From Verrucomicrobia bacterium UBA673 (GTDB lineage Bacteria > Verrucomicrobiota > Verrucomicrobiia > Limisphaerales > UBA1096): a stretch of DNA of 12,358 nucleotides. The position numbers and the translations under genes are program-made. Positions 5,266-12,358 of the stretch are shown piece by piece. Below the pieces are notes generated by a model. It did no database searches and was not told the DNA's origin. It worked only from the letters and a program-made list of their open reading frames with translations. Location: assembly GCA_002299785.1 (NCBI GenBank), contig DBNL01000002.1, positions 1-12,358 on the forward strand, in the 5' to 3' direction. Positions within the stretch are counted from its first letter, which is position 1. The number at the start of each line of letters is the position of its first letter.

Positions 5266-8200
5266 ATGAAGCCATTCCCTTTAGTCCTTTTGGCTTGCGC
5301 GATCGGCGTAATAGGCCAAGCGCTTGGCCAAGCGCCTCAGCCAAAAAAACAAAATATCTCGAAGCCGGTTCTGTTGACGGCTCCGGCACCCAAGCCAAAA
5401 CCTAAGCAGGCGAGTAAGGCCATCCCCTTGGTCGGTACGACGGCGAAATCCAAATCGCCTCCCAAGCCGGCGCTGAAGGTATTCAGGCCCAAGTCGAGAA
5501 AACTCGAATTTATCAACGGCGATCGGGTGATGCTGATTGGCGACGGGTTGATCGAGCAGATGCAGAAGCACGGCTATCTAGAGACACGGTTAACGGCGGG
5601 TAACAGCGGCAAGAAACTTAATTTCTTTAATATCGGCTGGAGTGGGGACACGCCAGCGGGCATAGCCCGAGACGGCTTGGGGACGCTGCAGGCCGGCCAC
5701 GAGCCTGCTAACGAGGGGTGGGTTCAGTTGCAGAAACAGATCGTCAACATAAAGCCCACGGTAGCGGTGGTCGGATACGGCATGGCCAGTTCGCTCGACG
5801 GCAGTTCTCTCGGCAAGTTTAAGTCGGACTACCTACGGTTGGTGGAACACATCAAGAGTAGCGCGGGCAAAAAGAACCCGTTACGCATGGTGTTCATGAG
5901 CCCGATTTCCCATGAGAATCTCGGAGGTAAACTGCCCGATGGGAAAGCTCATAACAGTAAACTCGAAAAATACCGTGAAGTAATCGGCGACTTGGCTAAG
6001 GAGAATAATGCCTGGTTTGTGGATCTCTACCGTTACCTGCGTCCTTCGGGGGCGGGTACAGCTACCCACATGACCACGGACGGCATTCACCTGAATGACT
6101 ACGGCTACTGGGTGTTGGCGAGAGTCGCTGAATATTCGTTTACTTTAAAACCTTCAAACTTTCGGTTTGGCGTTCTTCCGGACGGAACCGAACGGCAGGG
6201 AGGGTACGGGATCAAATTAAGCGACATCAAGGTTACGGGCGACAGGATGACTTTGAGTGGGCAGTTCGATGCTTTGCCTCCATTTTATTCGCATCCTCAA
6301 AAGGACACCGCGTTCTTGCGACGGACAGCCATCGGGCGAATTCAGTTTATGGGTCTGCCAAAGGGCAGTTTCACTCTCGCCGCTGATGGAATAAAAATCC
6401 ACACTGCGGGTGTCAAGGAATGGGCAGGGGGAGCGTTCATTGACGGTGGGCCGGATGTGGATCAGGTCGAAAGGCTACGCAGCCTGATCATTGAGAAGAA
6501 CGAGTTGTATTTTCACCGGTCAAGGCCGCAAAATCAGGCTTACCTTTGGGGCTTCCGGAGACATGAACAGGGCAAAAACTATAAGGAGGTGGCCCGGTTC
6601 GAGCCGTTGATTCAGCAGAAGGAGCAGGAGATTTTTGAGTTGAGCAAAACTGTTCCCCGGAAGTTCCAGCTATTGCCCACTGTGGAGTGGAATAAAATCA
6701 ATCCAAGCGAAGACGCTAAAAAAGCTGAGCCGGTTGCCAAGGCTAAGCCGTACAAGCCGCAGCCATTGCCGGAGTTCGACCTGGGCGAAGGTTTCGAGAT
6801 AAATCTCTTTGCGCAAAACCCGTTCCTAGCCAAGCCGATCCAGATGAACTTTGACGAAAAGGGCCGTCTGTGGGTGGCAAGTTCCGAGGCGTATCCTCAG
6901 ATTTTACCGGGCGAGATGGCAGCTGACAAGGTGCTCGTGCTGGAGGACACCGATAACGATGGTAAAGCAGACAAGTCAACCGTCTTTGCCGAGAACCTTC
7001 TGATTCCGACCGGCATCGAGCCGGGGGACGGTGGGGTTTATGTTGCCCAAAGTACCGAACTGCTTCATCTGCGGGATACGAATGGCGATGGCAAGGCCGA
7101 CAAGACGCGTGTGGTGATGTCCGGGTTTGGCACCGAGGATACGCATCACATTTTGCACACACTGCGCTGGGGTTTCGATGGGCGGCTGTACTTCAACCAG
7201 TCGATTTACATCCGGACGCACATGGAGACGCCGCACGAGGTCTTGCGCCTCAAGAGCGGCGGTGTGTGGCGACTGCGCCCCGAGACACTAAAGGCTGAGG
7301 TTTTCCTTCGTGGTTTCTGCAATCCGTGGGGGCATCACTTCGATACATTCGGCCAATCCTTTGTCACTGACGGCGCTGGAGGGCAGGGGCTCAGTTACGG
7401 CGTGCCGGGCGCGATGTATTTCACCTACGCCCGTGCCCCCAAGTTGCTCGATAGCGTGAGCCCGGGGCGTTACCCGAAATTTTGCGGACTCGAGATTATC
7501 CGCAGCGCGCACTTCCCGGACGACTGGCAGGGCGATGCGATCACCTGCGACTTTCGCGCGCATCGTATTGTCAGGTTCAAGATCAGCGACAAGGACTCCA
7601 GTTACGTGACCCAGGAGATGCCGGATGTGTTGCGCTCGGGCAGTGTTGATTTTCGTCCGATTGATATCAAGTTAGGCCCCGATGGAGCGCTCTACATCGC
7701 CGACTGGTCGAACCCCATCATCCAGCATGGTGAGGTGGACTTCCGCGACGAACGCCGCGACCACGTCCACGGCCGCATCTGGCGTGTGACGGTCAAGGAG
7801 CGGCCGCTCGTCAAAAAGACAGACTTCACCCGCCTCGACAACAGCGCTCTCTTGGCAATGCTTACTACGCCGAACGGTTTTGACCGAGAAAAGGCCCGGC
7901 GTGTTCTCAGGGAACGCGGTGCCAGCAAGGTGTTGTCTGATTTGAGGAAATGGGCTACAAAGCAAACGGACGAGCAGGCTCAGCTTGAGGCGTTGTGGGC
8001 TTATCAGGGATTGGATTTGATTGACGACGCACTGCTCGACAAGCTGCTTGAGGCCAAGGACGGCCGGGTTCGCACCGCTGCAGTTCAAGTGCTCGATGAG
8101 TGGGCGGATCGTATCCCAGATGCCGAGTCGCGCTTGACCAAGCGCATTGCCGACGTTCATCCGCGTCCACGACTTGCAGCCCTGCGTGCGGTTACCCGCA

Positions 8201-10053
8201 CGCCAACTCAGAAATCGGTCAGCGCCGCATTGAGCGTACTTGACAAACCGACCGACAAGTATCTCGACTATGCCGCTTGGCTTAGCATGAGGGAGATCGA
8301 GGAACCTTGGCTGGAGATGGTGAGGGCCGGCTTGTGGAAGCCGGACGGCCGCGAACATCAACTTGAGTTTGCACTCAAGTCAATCACTGCCGATAAGGCC
8401 AGCGAGGTGCTCGGCGTATTTCTAAAAGGCAAAACCATCCCTGAGGACGGCTCGTGGATTGAGATCATCGGCCGCGCCGGGACGACGGCCGAGTTGAAGC
8501 AACTCCACTCCCAACTTATCACCGATTCGCTGTCCGCAAATGGACAGGCGCGCGCATTGAACGCTCTCAACCACGCATCGCGTTTGCGTAACCTGCGCCC
8601 CGGCGCATCGATTGGAAGCATCGCCAACTATTTCGCCAGCGACGACCAGGCGGTGCAAGTCGCCGCGCTTGGCTTGGCGGGAACGTGGAAGGAGCTTGGA
8701 CCCAACTTTGCTGAATTGGGCAGGCTTGCCGGTGGCGAGGACACTGCCACGCCGGTACGTCAGGCAGCAGTCAACGCCATCCGCGAAATCGGTGGCACCG
8801 GGGCTGTGGAGGTCCTTAAGCCGCTTGGCCAAGCGAAAGGCAATACCGAAGCGCGCCACATGGCGGTCGCGGCCTTAAGTATTTTGGATATCAACCAAGC
8901 GGCACCGATGGCAGTTGAGGCCCTTGGCGAGGCCAAAAACGAGCAGACGGCGCTTAAGCTTTGGCGTGCTTTACTTGGCGTCAAAAAGGCCGAGACAGCC
9001 TTGGCCAAGGCATTGCCCAGGAAAGGCTTCTCCAAGGTGGCTGCCAAGGCGGGGCTGCGTGCGATCCGGGAAGGAGGGCGCAATTTGCAGACGTTGGCGC
9101 TGGCGCTGCCGCGCAGTGCTGGCCTGAAGGATGAGGACATCACCCTGTCAAGGAGTGAAATTCTCGCGCTGACCCGGTCCGTTGAGAAGACAGGTGACCC
9201 GGTCCGAGGCGAGTTGGTTTACCGCAAACTAGAACTCGGCTGCGTAGGCTGCCACGCGATCGGAGGCGCGGGCGGCAAAGTTGGTCCGGACTTGACCTCA
9301 ATTGGCGCGAGCGCGCCTCTTGATTACTTGGTCGAGTCGCTTTACTACCCGAACCGAAAAATCAAGGAGGGCTACCACTCGCTCGTTGTTGAGACGAAGG
9401 ACAGCCAGGTTTTGTTTGGAATGCTCGAGCGCGAGGATGATACACAATTAATCCTTCGCAATGTCGTCAATCAGTCAACTGCCATCGCCAAAGCAAATGT
9501 GCGCAAGCGCACGCAAGGCAATTCGCTGATGCCGTCCGGACTGATCGACCGTTTAGATCGTCAGGATCAGATCGATCTGTTCAGTTTCATGAGTCGCCTC
9601 GGCAAGTCCGGCGCGTTTGATGCCTCGAAGGGTAACGTCGCCCGCGTGTGGCGGTTGCGCGCAGCGAACCATCGGGACCAGCAGTTTGGCGACGATCGGA
9701 TCGCGGATGGGGGCATAAATCGCAAACGCTGGCTGGCGGTGAACTCGCTCGTCGATGGCCGCCTGACCGATGACATGCTAAAAAAAGGCACCAATGCCGG
9801 CCAATGGATTGGGGTGATTGGAGTGTACGCTGGGACGGAATTTGAAGTAGCGCAAGCCGGCGAAGTAACGTTGGAGATTGATGGCGCTGACGGCGCCAAG
9901 GTCTGGATCGACGGTCGAGTGGTGGAAACTGCTGACGAGATTAAAACCAGCTTGACCGCAGGTAAACACTCACTGGTGTTGAGATTCGATCCGAAAGCGT
10001 TGCCCAAGTCTGTCAAGGCGTCAACCTCGCAGGGCACATTCCTTGTTGACTGA
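5266..10053 (+). CDS. PVC-type multidomain secreted oxidoreductase: pseudo-SGNH + dehydrogenase propeller + HEAT + CxxCH haem
   Basis: About 1,595 residues; numbering here counts from the longer TTG start at 5254, so the ATG at 5266 (preferred) is Met5. Order: signal peptide (about 5-27); Lys/Pro-rich linker (about 28-85); SGNH-like domain (about 90-295) with its extension to about 475; a second Lys/Pro-rich linker (485-507); a six-bladed dehydrogenase-type propeller of the Pirellula/Verrucomicrobium family (about 508-850) with calcium-loop-like DTDNDGKAD (565-573) and DTNGDGKAD (608-616); HEAT-like helical repeats (about 855-1310); a c-type haem domain with CVGCH (1330-1334) and MPSG (Met1426, likely distal ligand); and a C-terminal beta-sandwich (about 1465-1599). 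The SGNH domain has Gly98 in place of the nucleophilic Ser (GDG) and Ala178 where block III Asn is expected, while Asp276 and His279 remain, so it is probably a binding module. The role is inferred as extracytoplasmic oxidation of a sugar-like substrate with electron transfer to haem. The stop lies 3 nt before ribH. Confidence 0.88.
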   Translation: MKPFPLVLLACAIGVIGQALGQAPQPKKQNISKPVLLTAPAPKPKPKQASKAIPLVGTTAKSKSPPKPALKVFRPKSRKLEFINGDRVMLIGDGLIEQMQKHGYLETRLTAGNSGKKLNFFNIGWSGDTPAGIARDGLGTLQAGHEPANEGWVQLQKQIVNIKPTVAVVGYGMASSLDGSSLGKFKSDYLRLVEHIKSSAGKKNPLRMVFMSPISHENLGGKLPDGKAHNSKLEKYREVIGDLAKENNAWFVDLYRYLRPSGAGTATHMTTDGIHLNDYGYWVLARVAEYSFTLKPSNFRFGVLPDGTERQGGYGIKLSDIKVTGDRMTLSGQFDALPPFYSHPQKDTAFLRRTAIGRIQFMGLPKGSFTLAADGIKIHTAGVKEWAGGAFIDGGPDVDQVERLRSLIIEKNELYFHRSRPQNQAYLWGFRRHEQGKNYKEVARFEPLIQQKEQEIFELSKTVPRKFQLLPTVEWNKINPSEDAKKAEPVAKAKPYKPQPLPEFDLGEGFEINLFAQNPFLAKPIQMNFDEKGRLWVASSEAYPQILPGEMAADKVLVLEDTDNDGKADKSTVFAENLLIPTGIEPGDGGVYVAQSTELLHLRDTNGDGKADKTRVVMSGFGTEDTHHILHTLRWGFDGRLYFNQSIYIRTHMETPHEVLRLKSGGVWRLRPETLKAEVFLRGFCNPWGHHFDTFGQSFVTDGAGGQGLSYGVPGAMYFTYARAPKLLDSVSPGRYPKFCGLEIIRSAHFPDDWQGDAITCDFRAHRIVRFKISDKDSSYVTQEMPDVLRSGSVDFRPIDIKLGPDGALYIADWSNPIIQHGEVDFRDERRDHVHGRIWRVTVKERPLVKKTDFTRLDNSALLAMLTTPNGFDREKARRVLRERGASKVLSDLRKWATKQTDEQAQLEALWAYQGLDLIDDALLDKLLEAKDGRVRTAAVQVLDEWADRIPDAESRLTKRIADVHPRPRLAALRAVTRTPTQKSVSAALSVLDKPTDKYLDYAAWLSMREIEEPWLEMVRAGLWKPDGREHQLEFALKSITADKASEVLGVFLKGKTIPEDGSWIEIIGRAGTTAELKQLHSQLITDSLSANGQARALNALNHASRLRNLRPGASIGSIANYFASDDQAVQVAALGLAGTWKELGPNFAELGRLAGGEDTATPVRQAAVNAIREIGGTGAVEVLKPLGQAKGNTEARHMAVAALSILDINQAAPMAVEALGEAKNEQTALKLWRALLGVKKAETALAKALPRKGFSKVAAKAGLRAIREGGRNLQTLALALPRSAGLKDEDITLSRSEILALTRSVEKTGDPVRGELVYRKLELGCVGCHAIGGAGGKVGPDLTSIGASAPLDYLVESLYYPNRKIKEGYHSLVVETKDSQVLFGMLEREDDTQLILRNVVNQSTAIAKANVRKRTQGNSLMPSGLIDRLDRQDQIDLFSFMSRLGKSGAFDASKGNVARVWRLRAANHRDQQFGDDRIADGGINRKRWLAVNSLVDGRLTDDMLKKGTNAGQWIGVIGVYAGTEFEVAQAGEVTLEIDGADGAKVWIDGRVVETADEIKTSLTAGKHSLVLRFDPKALPKSVKASTSQGTFLVD
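5314..5337. repeat. Two 12-bp direct repeats forming overlapping perfect palindromes
   Basis: GGCCAAGCGCTT (5314-5325) is followed at once by GGCCAAGCGCCT (5326-5337). Two perfect 16-bp palindromes overlap here: 5314-5329 and 5320-5335. In frame they encode GQAL-GQAP at the end of the signal peptide of the giant oxidoreductase. The stretch includes one copy of the TTGGCCAA octamer that is frequent in this window. Confidence 0.7.
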
Positions 10054-10056
10054 TCA

Positions 10057-10530
10057 ATGCTTAAAAAAGCATCTAAAAGCAAGCCGAGTAGCGCAGCCGG
10101 AACACGAGTCGCCATTGTTGCTTCGCGCTACAATGCCCGTTATGTAAACTCCATGCTGCGCGCTGCCAAGGCTGAACTGACCAAGGCCAATGCTGAGGCG
10201 GAAGTCGTGCGAGTGCCCGGCGCATTTGAGATACCGGCGGTGGCATCTGCCTTGACCAAGCGCCTGACCAAGCCAATCGATGCAATTCTCTGCCTTGGCG
10301 TCATCCTTCGCGGTAAAACCACCCACGCTGAGAGCATTGGTCAAGCGGTGAGCAGTGCCCTGGCACAGTTGCAGGTTGAGCACTCTTTGCCCGTGATTCA
10401 TGAGGTTTTGCTGCTAGAGAATGTGCAGCAGGCCCGGGAGCGATGCCTGGACGCCCGTCAGAACCGAGGCATCGAAGCTGCTCGAACAGCCATCGAGATG
10501 ACGCGAGTCATGCGTCGTGTTGGGGTTTAA
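10057..10530 (+). CDS. ribH: 6,7-dimethyl-8-ribityllumazine synthase
   Basis: This enzyme joins 5-amino-6-ribitylaminouracil with 3,4-dihydroxy-2-butanone 4-phosphate to give lumazine, the penultimate step of riboflavin synthesis, usually in a cytoplasmic 60-mer or pentamer. The 157 residues match the family length. Visible marks are SRYN (23-26, base-stacking aromatic), VPGAFEIP (53-60), LGVILRGKTTH (80-90, with His90 the expected catalytic His), PVIHEVLL (112-119) and Arg128 in QARERC for phosphate binding. An Ala follows His90 where Phe or Tyr is more usual. A Lys/Ser-rich tail of about 15 residues precedes the fold. The ATG is 3 nt after the stop of the giant oxidoreductase, so it depends on upstream transcription or on a promoter inside that gene. 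No FMN riboswitch can fit in the gap. nusB and other rib genes are not adjacent. Confidence 0.92.
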   Translation: MLKKASKSKPSSAAGTRVAIVASRYNARYVNSMLRAAKAELTKANAEAEVVRVPGAFEIPAVASALTKRLTKPIDAILCLGVILRGKTTHAESIGQAVSSALAQLQVEHSLPVIHEVLLLENVQQARERCLDARQNRGIEAARTAIEMTRVMRRVGV

Positions 10531-10564
10531 GAATCTTGCCACTTGTTTAATGACTCCGTAGTTT

Positions 10565-11248
10565 ATGCATTCCATGGTCATTGCACCTTCCATTCTCGCA
10601 GGGGATTTCAGTAAGTTCGCCCGTGAGCTGAAGCGTGTCGAAAAAAGCGGAACAGACTGGGTTCACCTGGACATCATGGACGGACACTTTGTCCCCAATC
10701 TGACGTTCGGCCCGCAGGTCGTAGCCGATGCTCGCCCTCACTCCGATCTTTTTTTTGATACGCATCTCATGTGCTCCAAACCGGAGATACTGCTTGAGCC
10801 ATTCGCTTCGGCTGGGGCGAATCTCATGACGGTTCACGTCGAGCTTGAGGATCGGGTGTCATCGCTGCTTTGGAAAATTCGTTCTCTCGAGAAACAGGTT
10901 GGACTGGCTGTTAACCCGCCGACTGCGATCGATAAGGTCAAGCCGTTCCTGGACAAGGTTGATTTGCTTCTAGTGATGACTGTGAATCCAGGATTTGGGG
11001 GGCAGGCGTTCATAGAGGAATGCGTGCCGAAGGTACAGCAGGTTTACGAGTGGAGAAAAGAGATGGGGTTGGATTTCAGGATTGAGGTAGATGGAGGAGT
11101 GAACATGGCGACCGCTGCGGAGTGCGCCCGGGTTGGTGCCGACACGTTCGTGGCCGGATCAGCTTTGTTTGGTCAACGCAGTCTGACGCGAGCGGTGAAG
11201 AAAATGCACAAGACTGTTTCGAAGGTTAAGAACGGATACAATAAGTGA
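10565..11248 (+). CDS. rpe: Ribulose-phosphate 3-epimerase
   Basis: This TIM-barrel enzyme of the pentose phosphate pathway interconverts ribulose 5-phosphate and xylulose 5-phosphate. The 227 residues are the usual length. Active-site motifs are all present: Ser9 (APSILAGDF), His34 and Asp36 (VHLDIMDGHFVPN), His67 (DTHLMC), the phosphate loop MTVNPGFGGQ (138-147), Asp176 (EVDGGVN) and the second phosphate loop AGSALFG (197-203). The metal ligands are His34, Asp36, His67 and Asp176. A second ATG at 10574 (Met4) lies nearer to the point where the family usually starts, and no ribosome-binding site decides between them. The gene starts 34 nt after ribH and its TGA overlaps the next start codon. 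Ribulose 5-phosphate also feeds the butanone-phosphate substrate of RibH, so pairing with ribH makes metabolic sense. Confidence 0.95.
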   Translation: MHSMVIAPSILAGDFSKFARELKRVEKSGTDWVHLDIMDGHFVPNLTFGPQVVADARPHSDLFFDTHLMCSKPEILLEPFASAGANLMTVHVELEDRVSSLLWKIRSLEKQVGLAVNPPTAIDKVKPFLDKVDLLLVMTVNPGFGGQAFIEECVPKVQQVYEWRKEMGLDFRIEVDGGVNMATAAECARVGADTFVAGSALFGQRSLTRAVKKMHKTVSKVKNGYNK

Positions 11249-12358
11249 GCTTGGGGGAAATAAAATTTGGAACTGACGGTTGGCGTGCTGTAATTGCAGA
11301 GGATTTTACGTTTGCTAATGTGGATCGAGTCGCACAGGCGACAGCGGAGCATTGGAAGAGGCGACGGCCTAAAGGTATCAAGAAGAAAATTGTCGTAGGC
11401 TGTGACCGTCGGTTTTTGGCAGACCGGTTTGCTATGCGCGTGGCGGAGGTGTTTGCAGGGAATGGCTTTGAGGTGGTGCTTGGGGACTCTCCAACGCCGA
11501 CACCGGCCATCTCATTCGCCGTCATAGCCGAAAAGGCCATCGGCGGTATTGTGATTACAGCGAGCCACAATCCTGCCGTTTTTTGTGGCTACAAACTGAA
11601 AGGCCACTTTGGAGGGTCGGCTGATTCCGAAACCAGTCAAGCAGTTGAGGCGCTGCTTGATGCTAAGCCGGTGAAAACGCTCGACTTGAACTTGGCCAAG
11701 CGCAAGCGCTTGGTTCGCATAAAGGATTTGCACTCGCCTCACGCACGGGCGATACGCAAACTGGTTGACTTCGAACTCGTCGCTAACTCCGGTTTGCGGT
11801 TTGCGCATGATGCTTTATTCGGGGTCGGGGCAGGCGCGTTCGAGAAGATCCTGAGCGGAACCAAGTGCAAAGTAACCACGCTTAATGGAGAGCACGACCC
11901 GTTTTTCGGTGGCATCCATCCCGAGCCGGTCGTCCACAACTACGGGCCGAGTTCGGCGTTCCTTCGGAGGCACCCGCACGACTTGTGCCTTGTGACAGAC
12001 GGTGACGCCGATCGTGTTGGAGGTATGGATGGCCTCGGCAACGCGCTCACAACTCACCAGATCATTTGCCTGTTGCTGCATCACTACATTGTCAACCGGG
12101 GCCAGCGGGGTCGCGTGGTCAAGGCGATGACGACCACCTCGATGGTCGATCGTATCTGTGATGAGTACGGGTTGGAACTACTTGAGACTGGTGTCGGCTT
12201 CAAATACATCTGTACCGAGATGCGAAAAGGTGATGTGTTGCTGGGTTTTGAGGAGAGTGGGGGTATCGGTTTTTCAGGACACATTCCGGAGCGCGACGGT
12301 ATTCTTGCTGGCCTGGCTTTGCTCGAGGTTTTAGCCACGGAAAAAACCTCTCTAAATC
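11245..12358 (+). CDS. Phosphoglucomutase/phosphomannomutase family protein, 3'-truncated by window edge
   Basis: An alpha-D-phosphohexomutase that would interconvert hexose 1- and 6-phosphates, most likely glucose or mannose. The frame is open without a stop from GTG at 11245 to the window edge, giving 371 residues of an expected 460-480. It has KFGTDGWRA at the N-terminus, the phosphoserine loop TASHNP (Ser107), the family segment GYKLKGHFGGSA, the magnesium loop DGDADR (252-257), the sugar-binding loop GFEESGG (334-340) and IPERDGI. The GTG sits in a GTGA overlap with the rpe stop, which implies translational coupling; a weak GGA lies 8 nt upstream. A TTG at 11251 is a less likely start. 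The context after TASHNP fits the broad phosphoglucomutase/phosphomannomutase group better than GlmM. With galE across the divergent promoter it could supply glucose 1-phosphate for nucleotide sugars (inference). Confidence 0.92.
   Translation, partial: MSLGEIKFGTDGWRAVIAEDFTFANVDRVAQATAEHWKRRRPKGIKKKIVVGCDRRFLADRFAMRVAEVFAGNGFEVVLGDSPTPTPAISFAVIAEKAIGGIVITASHNPAVFCGYKLKGHFGGSADSETSQAVEALLDAKPVKTLDLNLAKRKRLVRIKDLHSPHARAIRKLVDFELVANSGLRFAHDALFGVGAGAFEKILSGTKCKVTTLNGEHDPFFGGIHPEPVVHNYGPSSAFLRRHPHDLCLVTDGDADRVGGMDGLGNALTTHQIICLLLHHYIVNRGQRGRVVKAMTTTSMVDRICDEYGLELLETGVGFKYICTEMRKGDVLLGFEESGGIGFSGHIPERDGILAGLALLEVLATEKTSLN

Noticed and set aside
7672..8361. Minus-strand open frame of 229 codons inside the giant oxidoreductase gene
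   Set aside because: It lies fully antisense to the HEAT-like region, its product has no recognisable motif, and the plus-strand frame shows clear domain structure; treated as a shadow.
10054..10056. FMN riboswitch in front of ribH
   Set aside because: Only 3 nt separate ribH from the upstream stop codon, and no riboswitch-like structure was recognised in the coding DNA before it.
11226..12338. Several minus-strand open frames at the right end
   Set aside because: They are antisense to the phosphohexomutase frame, which is open throughout from GTG 11245 and carries all family motifs.
1..12358. CRISPR array, transposase, integrase, toxin-antitoxin or defence genes
   Set aside because: No regularly spaced short repeats with unique spacers, and no protein with the motifs of these families, were seen on either strand.

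Overview
The window looks like chromosome from a member of the PVC group, most likely a verrucomicrobium. The strongest sign is a very large secreted protein (5266-10053) with the layout seen in Planctomycetes and Verrucomicrobia: an SGNH-like domain, a membrane-bound-dehydrogenase beta-propeller, HEAT-like repeats, a CxxCH haem domain and a C-terminal beta-sandwich. Starts without a clear Shine-Dalgarno sequence fit this, but are weaker evidence. No organism name can be fixed from the sequence alone.

Layout. (1) Positions 1-516 hold the 3' end of a plus-strand gene for a PQQ-like beta-propeller protein with 120-bp internal repeats. (2) Positions 517-737 hold no gene, but contain a perfect hairpin, a probable rho-independent terminator and, at 681-725, an exact 3' half of a tRNA-Arg(CCG) from anticodon loop to CCA with no 5' half. 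That is the usual scar of a tRNA-targeting integrative element, so this region is read as a probable boundary between accessory DNA (left) and core chromosome (right). (3) Positions 738-4436 form a tight minus-strand operon transcribed galE > SIS-domain sugar isomerase-like > short MetE-like methyltransferase > UlaG-like metallo-hydrolase, with gaps of 3 and 4 nt and one 4-nt overlap. (4) Positions 4437-4547 are a divergent promoter region. (5) Positions 4548-12358 form a tight plus-strand series: SGNH lipoprotein, giant PVC oxidoreductase, ribH, rpe, and a phosphohexomutase that runs off the right edge. The phosphohexomutase starts with GTG inside the rpe stop codon.

How the genes may work together (inference). 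The lipoprotein and the giant protein look like an exported pair acting on acylated carbohydrate: an esterase with an intact triad beside an oxidoreductase whose own SGNH domain has lost its nucleophile, with electrons passing to the c-type haem. galE, the SIS protein, rpe and the phosphohexomutase are sugar-phosphate and nucleotide-sugar enzymes. ribH makes the riboflavin precursor. The roles of the short MetE-like protein and of the metallo-hydrolase coupled to it are not clear.

I found no CRISPR array, transposase, integrase, toxin-antitoxin pair or recognisable defence system. The points most worth following are the tRNA-Arg half, the pseudo-SGNH fusion beside an active SGNH lipoprotein, the MetE-like/metallo-hydrolase pair, and the excess of the palindrome TTGGCCAA.
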